Of a stretch of DNA of 42,979 bases, positions 10,011 to 18,742 are shown piece after piece (the stretch's first letter is position 1; each line of letters opens with the position of its first letter). The stretch spans positions 1-42,979 of the forward strand of contig DSAE01000048.1 in assembly GCA_011372855.1 (NCBI GenBank). Direction: 5' to 3'. The notes beneath the pieces were generated by a model. It made no database searches. It saw nothing but the letters and a program-made list of their open reading frames with translations, and had not been told where the DNA came from. This stretch comes from Desulfobacteraceae bacterium. Lineage in GTDB: Bacteria > Desulfobacterota > Desulfobulbia > Desulfobulbales > Desulfobulbaceae. The position numbers and the translations under genes are program-made.

Positions 10011-10274
10011 GATGTCTCCTGCTGTCGATTTCCGGCCCGGGAGGCCGGGGTTATCCGCCCTAATCGGGATCGGCGGGCATTGACGGCCGCCCCTGCCGGC
10101 GGCAACCCCAAGCAGTCGGGGCAATCGGCCGTCTGGGGAAGGGACGGCTTGGTTTTGCGGGCCCGGAAATTTCGGGTCAAAGATTACTTTTTTCATTTGT
10201 CTTTGTAAAGAAGAGCCTGTTTATTGTAGCTGTTTTCAAGTCCGGGATTCTTTGCGCAGCCAACGAGACCAGCC

Positions 10275-11387
10275 ATGCCGACCAAGCAGCCATTGTTGCC
10301 GCGAATTCTCTTACTGGAACCCTATTACGGCGGTTCCCACCGTGCCTTTCTGCAGGGCGTCCGGAAACATCTGGCCGGTGAATTCACCGCCATCACCCTG
10401 CCGGCGCGGAAATGGAAGATGCGCATGCAGCTCGCCGCTCCCTGGATGGCGGAAAAAACAGCCGAGTTCCTGCGGGGCGGCCGCTCGTTTGATGTGATTC
10501 TGTGCTCTTCCCTGCTGGACGTGGCCACATTCAGAACCCTGCTGCACCGGGCCGGTTTCGATCCGCCGCTGGGTCTTTATTTTCATGAAAACCAGTTCGC
10601 CTATCCCAGCCGTGATGACGACCGGCTGTCCCACCAGTTTACCGCCCTGAACTTCACCTCGGCCCTGGCGGCGGACGGGATTGCCTTCAACAGCGAATAC
10701 AACCGCGACACTTTTCTCGGCGGGGTGGCGCGCTATCTGCGCAAGGCGGCGGACATGGACCTCACGCACCTGGTGGAGGCGCTGCGAAAAAAAACGACGA
10801 TCCTCTATCCCGGGCTGGACTATCGCCTGATAGACGGTATGGGTGAGCGGGCTGCGGCGAGGGTGCCGGTGATCGTCTGGAATCACAGGTGGGAGCACGA
10901 CAAGGACCCGGAAACATTTTTTCAGACCCTGTTTGAACTGGACAGGAAAGGGGTGGAATTCCACCTCATTGTCCTGGGCCAGAGTTTTGCCCTCTGTCCC
11001 GCTGTTTTTTCGGAGGCGCGCGAGAGGCTCGCAGACCGGATTCTCTATTTCGGCTATGCCAGGAAACGGCAGGAGTACGTCTACTGGCTGAGCCGGGGCA
11101 ATATCGCGGTTTCCACCGCCCGGCACGAATTCTTCGGCCTGGCCATGCTCGAGGCGGTGCGCGCCGGCTGCCGCCCCGTTGTCCCGGACGGTCTTGCCTA
11201 CAGGGAGCTGTTCCCGGAACAGTACAGATACCGGGAAGGCGGATTGCAGGAGGCACTGGCCAGGGCTTTTCGATCCCCCGCCCCATTGGACTCCTCCGCC
11301 ATAGGCCTCCTGACGGACAGGTATGCCTGGCCCCGCCTGGCGGATACGTATCATCAATGGTTTTCCCTGCTGACCGGCCGGGGGTGA
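10275..11387 (+). CDS. DUF3524 / tRNA-queuosine alpha-mannosyltransferase-like glycosyltransferase (GTDC1/QTMAN homologue)
   Basis: N-terminus ILLLEPYYGGSHRAFLQGV and YFHENQFAYP, followed by a GT4-like C-terminal half (VIVWNHRWEHDKDPETFFQTL, ARHEFFGLAMLEAVRAGCRPVVPDGLAYRELFP). Confidence 0.85.
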   Translation: MPTKQPLLPRILLLEPYYGGSHRAFLQGVRKHLAGEFTAITLPARKWKMRMQLAAPWMAEKTAEFLRGGRSFDVILCSSLLDVATFRTLLHRAGFDPPLGLYFHENQFAYPSRDDDRLSHQFTALNFTSALAADGIAFNSEYNRDTFLGGVARYLRKAADMDLTHLVEALRKKTTILYPGLDYRLIDGMGERAAARVPVIVWNHRWEHDKDPETFFQTLFELDRKGVEFHLIVLGQSFALCPAVFSEARERLADRILYFGYARKRQEYVYWLSRGNIAVSTARHEFFGLAMLEAVRAGCRPVVPDGLAYRELFPEQYRYREGGLQEALARAFRSPAPLDSSAIGLLTDRYAWPRLADTYHQWFSLLTGRG

Positions 11388-11577
11388 AATATTCGCGGTT
11401 CCGGGAAGATGGTGCTGTGTGATCCATCGCTTGCTTCATGGCCGTGATCCATGGTACATTTGCATAAGTTCCGGGGCGACCCGGAGAAGCGTTCGCTTCC
11501 CGCGGGAACGCAGGGGAGAGGAGGGCCATTTGCGCGGCTGCCGCGGCGGCCTGAAAAGAGATCGAGGGCGGCAGAGT

Positions 11578-12117
11578 ATGGCTGGAAATATACTGCTCAT
11601 CGGATTCATGGGGGTCGGCAAGGGAAGGGTTGCCCGGGCCCTTGCCCGGAAATCAGGTCTCTATGCGGTTGATACCGATGATTTGATCGAATCGATGACC
11701 AATCGCAAGATCAGGTCGATTTTTACCGAAGAGGGCGAATCGTTTTTCAGGCAGCTTGAGCAGCGGACCGCCGAATGGCTGCGCCGCGATGTGCGCAACA
11801 CCATCGTTGCCACCGGAGGCGGATTTTTCCACGCCATCCAACCGGGAGAGGGGGACGCGGTGGTGTTCCTGCACGCGCCCCTTGAAGTCATATTGCAGAC
11901 CTTTCACGATCATCCCCGCGGGCGGAAGAAAATAAAAAAACGGCCGCTGCTGGGGGACATGGACAAGGCCCGTGAACTGTATGCCAGGCGTCTCCCCCTG
12001 TACAGGCAGGCGGCGGATGTTGAGATCGGTGTCGAGGGTCTGGAGGAGGAGGCGATTGCCGAAAGGATCATGCTGAAGCTGGGACTTGCTCCAGGGGGAG
12101 AATCGTCGGGAGCGTAG
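11578..12117 (+). CDS. aroK: Shikimate kinase (Walker A variant)
   Basis: GFMGVGKGRVARALA, DTDDLIE, IFTEEGESFFRQLE, VATGGGFF, RPLL lid. Start ATG at 11578 chosen by alignment to the typical family N-terminus. Confidence 0.85.
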   Translation: MAGNILLIGFMGVGKGRVARALARKSGLYAVDTDDLIESMTNRKIRSIFTEEGESFFRQLEQRTAEWLRRDVRNTIVATGGGFFHAIQPGEGDAVVFLHAPLEVILQTFHDHPRGRKKIKKRPLLGDMDKARELYARRLPLYRQAADVEIGVEGLEEEAIAERIMLKLGLAPGGESSGA

Positions 12118-12270
12118 CCGGGGGCAATCCCCTGCCCGGGATGGATCAGGCCGACAAAGGGCCGAAGAATTCCTTCACAGGGGCTTGTCCTTGGAGAAGA
12201 TGCGTCGGAAGCGCAGCCGGACGGAGGGATCAACCTTCAAAAACGGGCGAAGAATTCCATCACAGGGACA
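12097..12270. repeat. Two imperfect direct repeats of about 80-90 nt spanning the aroK 3' end and the intergenic region
   Basis: Copy A 12097-12190 and copy B 12193-12270 share GGAGAA..., TCGG(G/A)AGCG(T/C)AGCCGG and GGGC(C)GAAGAATTCC(T/A)TCACAGGG. Confidence 0.65.
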
Positions 12271-12477
12271 ACCGGTCGAAATAGTACAATAATCAGCATA
12301 TCCCGACCGCCGTCGCCGTCGGTCCTCCTTGACAGAGATATGCGCTCCTGGTATCAAGAATGTAATTCATGTCCCGTCTCCGTCCGGCGATGCGCATATA
12401 TTCAGGTCGACGTCGGAAGCGGCGGGAGCATGGGTTGAGCGTGTCGGGGGGACAATCCTCATTTGCAAAGGTACTCT

Positions 12478-13071
12478 ATGAAAAAATTTGTCGTGGGCCT
12501 GGCCGCCGGATTGGCGCTGATCCTGCGCTGTCCGTCTCTTTTTGCCGAGGACGAGGTGCTGACGATCATCGAACAGGCCGTCAGTCAGTACAAGAACAAT
12601 GATCTCGCCGCGGCGACCAGCAATCTGGAATACGCCTCGCAGCTGATCAGGCAGAAGAAAAGCGAGGCAATGAAAAGTCTGCTGCCCGAACCGCTTGCCG
12701 GCTGGGAGGCTGAGCCGGCGACCGCCCAGGCCCTTGGAGCGGCGGTGTTCGGCGGGGGCATAACAGTGAGCCGGACCTATTCAAAAAAACCCGCCGTTAT
12801 CACCATTGACATCGTTTCCGACTCGCCGCTGCTCCAGTCGCTGGTGATGATGATCAACAATCCGATGATAGCCGGGGCCAGCGGGGGCAAGCTTGAAAAC
12901 GTCAACGGCCAGCGGGCCATAGTCCAGTACGACGAAGCCAACCGCAAGGGTGAAGTCAATATCGTGGTTGAGAACCGGTTCATGGTCACCCTCAAGGGAA
13001 AGAAGGTGGAGAGAAGCCAGCTCATTTCCTATGCCGCGGCGGTGGATTATGCTTCTCTCGCCGAGCACTGA
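12478..13071 (+). CDS. Exported hypothetical protein
   Basis: MKKFVVGLAAGLALILRCPSLFAED signal peptide and a continuous ORF. Confidence 0.75.
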   Translation: MKKFVVGLAAGLALILRCPSLFAEDEVLTIIEQAVSQYKNNDLAAATSNLEYASQLIRQKKSEAMKSLLPEPLAGWEAEPATAQALGAAVFGGGITVSRTYSKKPAVITIDIVSDSPLLQSLVMMINNPMIAGASGGKLENVNGQRAIVQYDEANRKGEVNIVVENRFMVTLKGKKVERSQLISYAAAVDYASLAEH

Positions 13072-13145
13072 TTGAACGGTTGACCGGCGGACGCAATGAT
13101 CATTTTCCCGGGGAGTGCCGAGGAGGTTTTTCCCGTGGAGCATGG

Positions 13146-13199
13146 AAACCCCTGTTGCAATGGTAAAGAATTGGCCTTCTTCCCGCAGCAGGGGTTTTT
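13146..13199 (+). terminator. Intrinsic terminator candidate downstream of 12478-13071
   Basis: AAACCCCTGTTGC ... GCAGCAGGGGTTT (12 of 13 bp complementary) followed by TTTTT. Confidence 0.55.
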
Positions 13200-13214
13200 C
13201 AATGGAGCAGCACT

Positions 13215-13410
13215 ATGAGCGGTGAAAGGAAGGAATCGGTCCAGCCCAACCGTCCGGTAACGGATGAGGCGGTGTTCAAGGTGACCAAGCAAGGTGACCA
13301 AGGAAATCGTGGTCAAGTTTATCGAGGTCGGACGGCTCACCCCGGCCAATTTCGAGGAGACCTATACCAGGATTTTCGAGACGGTCAGGAAGTCGGTGCG
13401 TTCGGAGTGA
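13215..13410 (+). pseudogene. Small conserved-looking ORF (about 60 aa) disrupted by a 13-bp tandem duplication
   Basis: MSGERKESVQPNRPVTDEAVFKVTK is in frame from 13215; a duplicated caaggtgaccaag (13277-13289, 13290-13302) shifts frame. After 13303 the other frame reads EIVVKFIEVGRLTPANFEETYTRIFETVRKSVRSE* ending at 13410. Confidence 0.7.
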
Positions 13411-14864
13411 AAGCGGCGGCGGTTCTCGATCCGGCATTGAATGGTGTTCCCGCGAATGTGCGCCGCGTTCACCTCATGGGGGTCTGCGGCACGGGAATGG
13501 CCGCTTTGGCCGGCATGCTCAAGGAACACGGCTTCATGGTGACCGGTTCGGATCAGAACGTCTATCCGCCGATGTCCGACTTTCTCAAGGCCGCCGGCAT
13601 AGAGGTCAGGGAGGGATACAGGGCGGAAAACCTCGAACCCGGGCCTGATCTTGTCATCGTCGGCAACGTCATTCGCGCGGTCAATCCCGAGGCGGTGCGG
13701 CTGGCCGAACTGAAGATCCCCTATGTGTCCATGCCCCAGGCCCTGGGCCACTTCTTTCTCAACGATCAGGTATCGCTGGTGGTCGCCGGCACCCACGGCA
13801 AGACCACCACTTCGTCCCTGCTTGCTTCCGTTCTCCATGCGGCCGGCGCTTCGCCCGGCTTCATGATCGGGGGGATCGTCGAGGCGTTCGGGCGCAATTT
13901 CAATCTGGGCCGGGGCCGTTACTTTGTTGTCGAGGGGGATGAATATGACACGGCTTTTTTTGACAAGGGCTCCAAGTTTCTCCATTACCGCCCCGATTAC
14001 GCCATTGTCACCTCCATCGAATTTGATCATGCAGATATTTTCCGCGACCTGGGAATGATCAAGGATGCCTTTGCCCGCTTCGTCCGGCTTGTCCCGGCAG
14101 AAGGGGCCATTTTCGCCTGCCTGGACGATCCGGTTGTCCGGGAGGTTTGCAGCCAGGCCGCCTGTCAGGTCGTCGGCTACGGGAACGGGCCGGATTGTGC
14201 CTGGCGGGTGGATACGTACACCTCCAAGGGGCTGGCGTCGGATTTTGAGGTGTACCGCCGGGGGGCACTCTACGGCCGCTTCCGCCTGCCCATGCCGGGC
14301 ATGCATAATGTTCTCAATGCCACCGCGGTCATCGCCCTGCTGGACCATCTCGGGTATCAACCGGAAACTGTCCGAACAGGCCTCGCTTCTTTTCAAGGGG
14401 TAAAGCGGCGGCAGCAGGTCCGGGGGGAGGTCAATTCCATCACCGTGGTGGACGATTTTGCCCATCACCCCACCGCCGTCCGGGAAACCACCGCGGCCCT
14501 GAAATCGGCGTGGCCGGAAAGGCGGCTGATAGTCGTGTTTGAACCGCGCACCAATTCGAGCCGGCGCTCGGTGTTTCAGCAGGAGTATGCCGGCGCCTTT
14601 CCCTGCGGGGAAATAATCGTTGTCCGGCAGCATGTTCCCCTGGACGATGTCCCCCGGGCACTGCAGTTTTCGGCCGCCAGGCTCGTTGACGATCTCAGGG
14701 CCGGGGGCAGGGAGGCGTTCTGTTTCGATCAGACTGAGGAAATTATCGATTTCATCGTCGATCACGCCGTGCCCGGAGATGTGATAGCCATTCTGTCCAA
14801 CGGCGGATTCGACAACATCCATGATCGGCTGCTGGCACGACTGGCCGGGAGTTCCCCCCAATAA
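13407..14864 (+). CDS. mpl: UDP-N-acetylmuramate:L-alanyl-gamma-D-glutamyl-meso-diaminopimelate ligase (murein peptide ligase)
   Basis: HLMGVCGTGMAALAGML, SDQNVYPPMSDFL, AGTHGKTTTSSLL, VEGDEYDTAFFDKGSKFLHYRP, VVDDFAHHPTAVRETTAAL, EPRTNSSRRSVFQ. Probable GTG start at 13407 overlaps the preceding stop (GTGA). Confidence 0.9.
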   Translation: MKAAAVLDPALNGVPANVRRVHLMGVCGTGMAALAGMLKEHGFMVTGSDQNVYPPMSDFLKAAGIEVREGYRAENLEPGPDLVIVGNVIRAVNPEAVRLAELKIPYVSMPQALGHFFLNDQVSLVVAGTHGKTTTSSLLASVLHAAGASPGFMIGGIVEAFGRNFNLGRGRYFVVEGDEYDTAFFDKGSKFLHYRPDYAIVTSIEFDHADIFRDLGMIKDAFARFVRLVPAEGAIFACLDDPVVREVCSQAACQVVGYGNGPDCAWRVDTYTSKGLASDFEVYRRGALYGRFRLPMPGMHNVLNATAVIALLDHLGYQPETVRTGLASFQGVKRRQQVRGEVNSITVVDDFAHHPTAVRETTAALKSAWPERRLIVVFEPRTNSSRRSVFQQEYAGAFPCGEIIVVRQHVPLDDVPRALQFSAARLVDDLRAGGREAFCFDQTEEIIDFIVDHAVPGDVIAILSNGGFDNIHDRLLARLAGSSPQ

Positions 14865-15044
14865 GGGTTTTGACGGCTGCGGATGGCGCCTTTGCGGGCT
14901 TTCGTGAGCCGGAGCGGAATCGGGCGGTCTTTGCGGCTCCCGGCGGATTCCGGGGGAAACATCTTCAATCCGCCGCTTCAGGTTCGGCCGGAGCCGACCC
15001 CGTACCGGGGCTGTTTCAAGTCGGCCCGTCAGCGAGGAGGTTGT

Positions 15045-15284
15045 ATGCAGAATTGGAGAAAAAATCAAAGCAGATCGGTCTGGTTCCTGGTCTGTTTCAT
15101 ACTGTGGCTGATTATCAACGTTCGGGTTGAAGCCGGGATAGGGACCTCGTTCGAGCGGGCCGTCGACGGGCTCGTCGGCGGCGCTGTTCTTCTTGCTGCC
15201 GTATTTCTGACCATCAGGTATTTCAGGTGCCTGGGAGACGCATGCCCGAAGGAAGGAGACTGCGGCGGGGAAAAGACCGGGTGA
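15045..15284 (+). CDS. Small membrane protein
   Basis: GAGGAGG RBS upstream of ATG at 15045; two predicted hydrophobic segments (VWFLVCFILWLIINV, GLVGGAVLLAAVFLTI). Confidence 0.65.
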   Translation: MQNWRKNQSRSVWFLVCFILWLIINVRVEAGIGTSFERAVDGLVGGAVLLAAVFLTIRYFRCLGDACPKEGDCGGEKTG

Positions 15285-15293
15285 TGGCGGACA

Positions 15294-15632
15294 TCAGATG
15301 ATTCCGGCCATTTCTTCTTTCAGTTCGGCGATCAGCGGGGAATAATCTTCCGCCTCTCCCGCGGCCTTGCAGGCCTGTTCAACGGCAAGCGCCTTGTCCG
15401 CCGGCGCGGTCAGGCCGAGGCTCAGCAGCGCCCCTTTCAGGGCATGGCCGGCCCGGCCGGTTTCCTCGCGGGAGCCTGTCGCCGCAGCATGTTCCAGCCT
15501 CGTCAGCAGTTCCCGCAATGACGCCAGGTAGCGCGGCAGCAAGGCATCTATCCTGTCGTCCGGCAAAAGGTAGGCGGTGCGCAGATGGTTCCTGATGACC
15601 TGTTCGCAGGCGATTCGTTGCTGTTCTGACAT
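15294..15632 (-). CDS. Hpt (histidine phosphotransfer) domain protein
   Basis: Hpt motif GHALKGALLSLGL in a helical 112-aa protein. Confidence 0.75.
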   Translation of the reverse strand: MSEQQRIACEQVIRNHLRTAYLLPDDRIDALLPRYLASLRELLTRLEHAAATGSREETGRAGHALKGALLSLGLTAPADKALAVEQACKAAGEAEDYSPLIAELKEEMAGII

Positions 15633-15819
15633 GTCCTCCGCCGGAGAATTGCCAATTCGGTTGGTTTTATGATATATATTCAGCCATGAAGGCGGGGCTC
15701 CCCACCGGAACGCCCGGCCGGGAAAAGGCGATCCCGGCCTGACCGGCGCTGGTGCCCGTTCTCCTGTCTTCTTTTTTCAATGGTATCAGAACGCAACATG
15801 TTGTGCACGGATAATTGCA

Positions 15820-16881
15820 ATGCATGCCCTTGAGCGGGATACCCTGAAAAACGTGCGACGGGAGGGCCTGCTCCGGGCCGCCGACAAATCGGTGCTGGTC
15901 GGGGTGTCCGGCGGGCCCGACTCGGTGGCGCTGCTGCACGTGCTGGCCGCCCTGCGTTCTCCCCTGGACATCACCCTTGCGGCGTTGTATGTGGATCACG
16001 GTCTGCGCCCCGAAGAATCAACGGCCGAGAAGGATTATGTCCGGGCCCTGGCGGAAAAACTGGAGACCGGGTTTGCCTCAATCCGGGTGGAGGTCAGGCG
16101 GCTGGCCGGGGAAAAGAAGCTTTCCCTGGAACATGCGGCCCGGGATCTCAGGTATGCGGCATTGCGCCAAACAGCAGCGGAATTTGACGCGGGCTGCATC
16201 GCCGTGGCGCATACCGCCGATGATCAGGCCGAGGAAGTCCTTCTTCGTCTTCTGCGAGGGTCGGGAAGGAAAGGTCTGTCTGGTATGCGCTCCCGCAGCA
16301 GGGATATCATCCGGCCGTTCCTCAGGTTCGGGAAGGCGCGGATACTCGATTACCTCCGGGAGCGGCAGATTCATTTTTTTGACGATTCGACCAATGTCGA
16401 TCTGCGCTACCTGCGGAACCGGGTCCGTCATCAACTCCTGCCCTATCTCGAAACGAACTTTGACCGCGGTATCCGCCGCGCCCTGTGCAAGACCGCCGAC
16501 AGCCTTGCCGAAGACGAAAATTTGCTTGAACGGATGACCAGTCAGGCGCTGGAGGTCGTCGTTGCCCGGGTGTTCCGGAACAGGGAAACATCGTCCTGGA
16601 GAATCGTGCTCAACAGGGCCGGACTGCTTAACCATCCGGTTGCCATCCAGCGGCGGATCATCGAAAAATTGTTGTGGGAAGTGGGCGGTACGGCTTCGTA
16701 TCACCATATCGTGAAAATAACCGAGGCCGCCGCGGGTGCCCGGTCCGGAAGCGAACTCCATCTCGCCGGGGGACTGCGGGTCGGCATCCGGAAGGATTTT
16801 CTGGAGTTTCTTTTTCCCCGGGGGAGCGGTCCGTGGCGGGGAAGGCTCTATCCGGACAGACGGAGCCGGACGGCGGACTGA
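15820..16881 (+). CDS. tilS: tRNA(Ile)-lysidine synthase
   Basis: VGVSGGPDSVALLHVL PP-loop, YVDHGLRPEES, AHTADDQAEEVLLRLLRGSGRKGLSGM, RNRVRHQLLPYL. Confidence 0.95.
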   Translation: MHALERDTLKNVRREGLLRAADKSVLVGVSGGPDSVALLHVLAALRSPLDITLAALYVDHGLRPEESTAEKDYVRALAEKLETGFASIRVEVRRLAGEKKLSLEHAARDLRYAALRQTAAEFDAGCIAVAHTADDQAEEVLLRLLRGSGRKGLSGMRSRSRDIIRPFLRFGKARILDYLRERQIHFFDDSTNVDLRYLRNRVRHQLLPYLETNFDRGIRRALCKTADSLAEDENLLERMTSQALEVVVARVFRNRETSSWRIVLNRAGLLNHPVAIQRRIIEKLLWEVGGTASYHHIVKITEAAAGARSGSELHLAGGLRVGIRKDFLEFLFPRGSGPWRGRLYPDRRSRTAD

Positions 16882-16917
16882 TTTCCGGACCGCCCCGGAA
16901 CAGAGGAGGATCAGCGG

Positions 16918-17280
16918 ATGAACAGAATGACTGCAATCGGCTTGGCCCTGGTGTTCGGCCTGGTCTGTTCCGCGGGACAGGCCATGGATTACGGCAACAT
17001 GACCAATGAAGAACTGGCGGAACTGCGCGGCGCCATTCTCAATGCTCCGGAAGCGGAACGCAGGGCCTTTGAGAATGAGTGGGAAAAACGGCTCCCGGAC
17101 ATGTCCGAGGAGGAGAAAGAGCGATTTGCGGACCGTGAGGGAGCCGATCCCGGCAAGGAGCGGCAGGGCAAGCAGCCCCACATCCAGGGACGCGGATATG
17201 ATGAACAGGGGATGGGTACGGTAATCCACGGCGGCGGCGGCCCGCTGCCGCCGGATGTCCTTCCCGGCGCGGGCAGATAA
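16918..17280 (+). CDS. Exported DUF1104-like protein
   Basis: Signal peptide plus DYGNMTNEELAELRGAILNAPEAERRAFENEWEKRLPDMSEEEKERF. Confidence 0.7.
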   Translation: MNRMTAIGLALVFGLVCSAGQAMDYGNMTNEELAELRGAILNAPEAERRAFENEWEKRLPDMSEEEKERFADREGADPGKERQGKQPHIQGRGYDEQGMGTVIHGGGGPLPPDVLPGAGR

Positions 17281-17520
17281 CCGGCTGATTGACTCCGGGT
17301 GCCGAGCGGGGAAGGGTTGCCGGATGTTTCCGCATCCCCCGTTCCTTGCAGGCGGTTGCGGCGCAGGCGGCAGTGACGGGCGAAAGGCGCCGAGAAAAAT
17401 TTTTCTGTATTTTTCTCCCGTCGTCCTTATAGTTTTCCGAACCTGGCAGGGAGACGCCGGAAAATGTTCTGCCGGGCCGCTGGAATCGCAACGGTGCGGT
17501 CATCCATGGGCTTGTGATCA

Positions 17521-17544
17521 GGGGGTTTGCCCCCCTTTTTTTTT
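17521..17544 (+). terminator. Canonical intrinsic terminator in the dsbB leader
   Basis: GGGGG-TTTG-CCCCCC followed by TTTTTTTTT, ending 29 nt before the dsbB ATG. Confidence 0.8.
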
Positions 17545-17573
17545 CCTTCTGGATAATAAGGAGTCTTTTTCTT

Positions 17574-18011
17574 ATGACAAACGGTTCGCAAACTGCCGGT
17601 TGGGGATGGGGGATCCTGTTTCTGTGCTGGCTCGCAGCCTCCGTATCAACCCTGGGAAGTTTATTCTTCAGCTGGGTGATGGAGTTCCCTCCCTGTGTCC
17701 TGTGCTGGTACCAGCGGATTTGCCTGTTTCCCCTGGTCGTCATCCTGGCCGCGGGGCTTTTCCCCCTCGACCGGGGCGTGATCAGATATTCGCTCCCCCT
17801 GGCCGTTCTCGGCTGGGTGACGGCCTTTTATCATAACCTGCTGTACGCGGGGATAGTTCCGGAGACTATCCAGCCGTGCGCCCGGGGTGTTTCCTGCAAG
17901 GAAGAATATATCGACCTTTTCGGGTTCATATCCATCCCGATGCTTTCCCTGTTTTCATTTTCAATCATCATAGCCCTGCTGCTTCTTTTTAAATGGAGGA
18001 TATCCCGATGA
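17574..18011 (+). CDS. dsbB: Disulfide bond formation protein B
   Basis: Four-helix membrane protein with CVLCWYQR and a periplasmic CARGVSC pair; RBS AAGGAG at 17558-17563. Confidence 0.9.
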   Translation: MTNGSQTAGWGWGILFLCWLAASVSTLGSLFFSWVMEFPPCVLCWYQRICLFPLVVILAAGLFPLDRGVIRYSLPLAVLGWVTAFYHNLLYAGIVPETIQPCARGVSCKEEYIDLFGFISIPMLSLFSFSIIIALLLLFKWRISR

Positions 18012-18661
18012 AATATGTTCTTTTCACCCTTGCCGCCCTTGCGTTGATTGCGGGCTTCATGTTCGCCGGTTCCTATTATAAGGAAAAACAGGCGGAAAAG
18101 TTCGGTTTCCTGGCCCAGGAGAACGTGTCGGTTTTTATCAGAGACCATTCTCCTACCCTGGGCAGCGACGAGGCGAAAGTGTATCTGATCGAGTTCATGG
18201 ACCCGGCCTGTGAAACGTGCGCGGCATTTTCGCCCTTTGTCAAGCATCTCATGAATACCCATCCCGGCCGGATCAAACTTGTCCTCCGCTACGCTCCTTT
18301 TCATGAAGGTGCCGACTATTTCGTCAAAATTCTCGAGGCGGCCGGCAGACAGGGAAAATACTGGGAAACCCTCGACGTCATGTACAGGTCGCAACCGCAC
18401 TGGGCCAGTCACCATAATCCCCAGCCTGAAAAAATATGGCAGTTCCTCCCCTATGCCGGCGTCGATCTCGATCAAATCAGAAAAGACATGAATGATCCTG
18501 AGTTTGTCCGCCTGATCGAGCAGGACCTTGCCGATGCCGCCGCCCTTGATGTCCGCAAGACACCCGGTTTCTTTGTCAACGGCAAACCGCTGCAGACATT
18601 CGGCTACGAGCAGCTGCAGGAACTGGTCCAGGCGGAAATCCGGGCGACTTATCCGGAATAA
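18008..18661 (+). CDS. DsbA-family thioredoxin-fold protein
   Basis: N-terminal membrane anchor, DPACETCAAFSPFVK (CxxC), cis-Pro TPGFFVNGKPL; ATGA overlap with dsbB. Confidence 0.9.
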   Translation: MKYVLFTLAALALIAGFMFAGSYYKEKQAEKFGFLAQENVSVFIRDHSPTLGSDEAKVYLIEFMDPACETCAAFSPFVKHLMNTHPGRIKLVLRYAPFHEGADYFVKILEAAGRQGKYWETLDVMYRSQPHWASHHNPQPEKIWQFLPYAGVDLDQIRKDMNDPEFVRLIEQDLADAAALDVRKTPGFFVNGKPLQTFGYEQLQELVQAEIRATYPE

Positions 18662-18713
18662 CCTCAGCCGTTTGGGCAGCGGGCAGTCAGGGATTTTCTG
18701 CCTGGTCTCCCGT

Positions 18714-18742
18714 TTGACTTTTGAATACCGGTCCCCTATACT
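18714..18742 (+). promoter_or_regulatory. Candidate sigma70 promoter for the selenocysteine peroxiredoxin
   Basis: TTGACT - 17 nt - TATACT, with a GC-rich leader of about 150 nt before the RBS AGGAG and ATG at 18901. Confidence 0.6.

Noticed and set aside
12118-12477. Possible CRISPR remnant in the repeat-bearing gap
   Set aside because: Only two long imperfect repeats without regular short spacers.
13362-15068. 568-aa minus-strand ORF
   Set aside because: Antisense to mpl; shadow ORF.
17440-17520. Possible cobalamin-riboswitch-like core in the dsbB leader (GGGAGACGCCGG...CGCAACGGT)
   Set aside because: Only loose resemblance; the pairing pattern does not match the B12 box arrangement convincingly. 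Needs an Infernal search.
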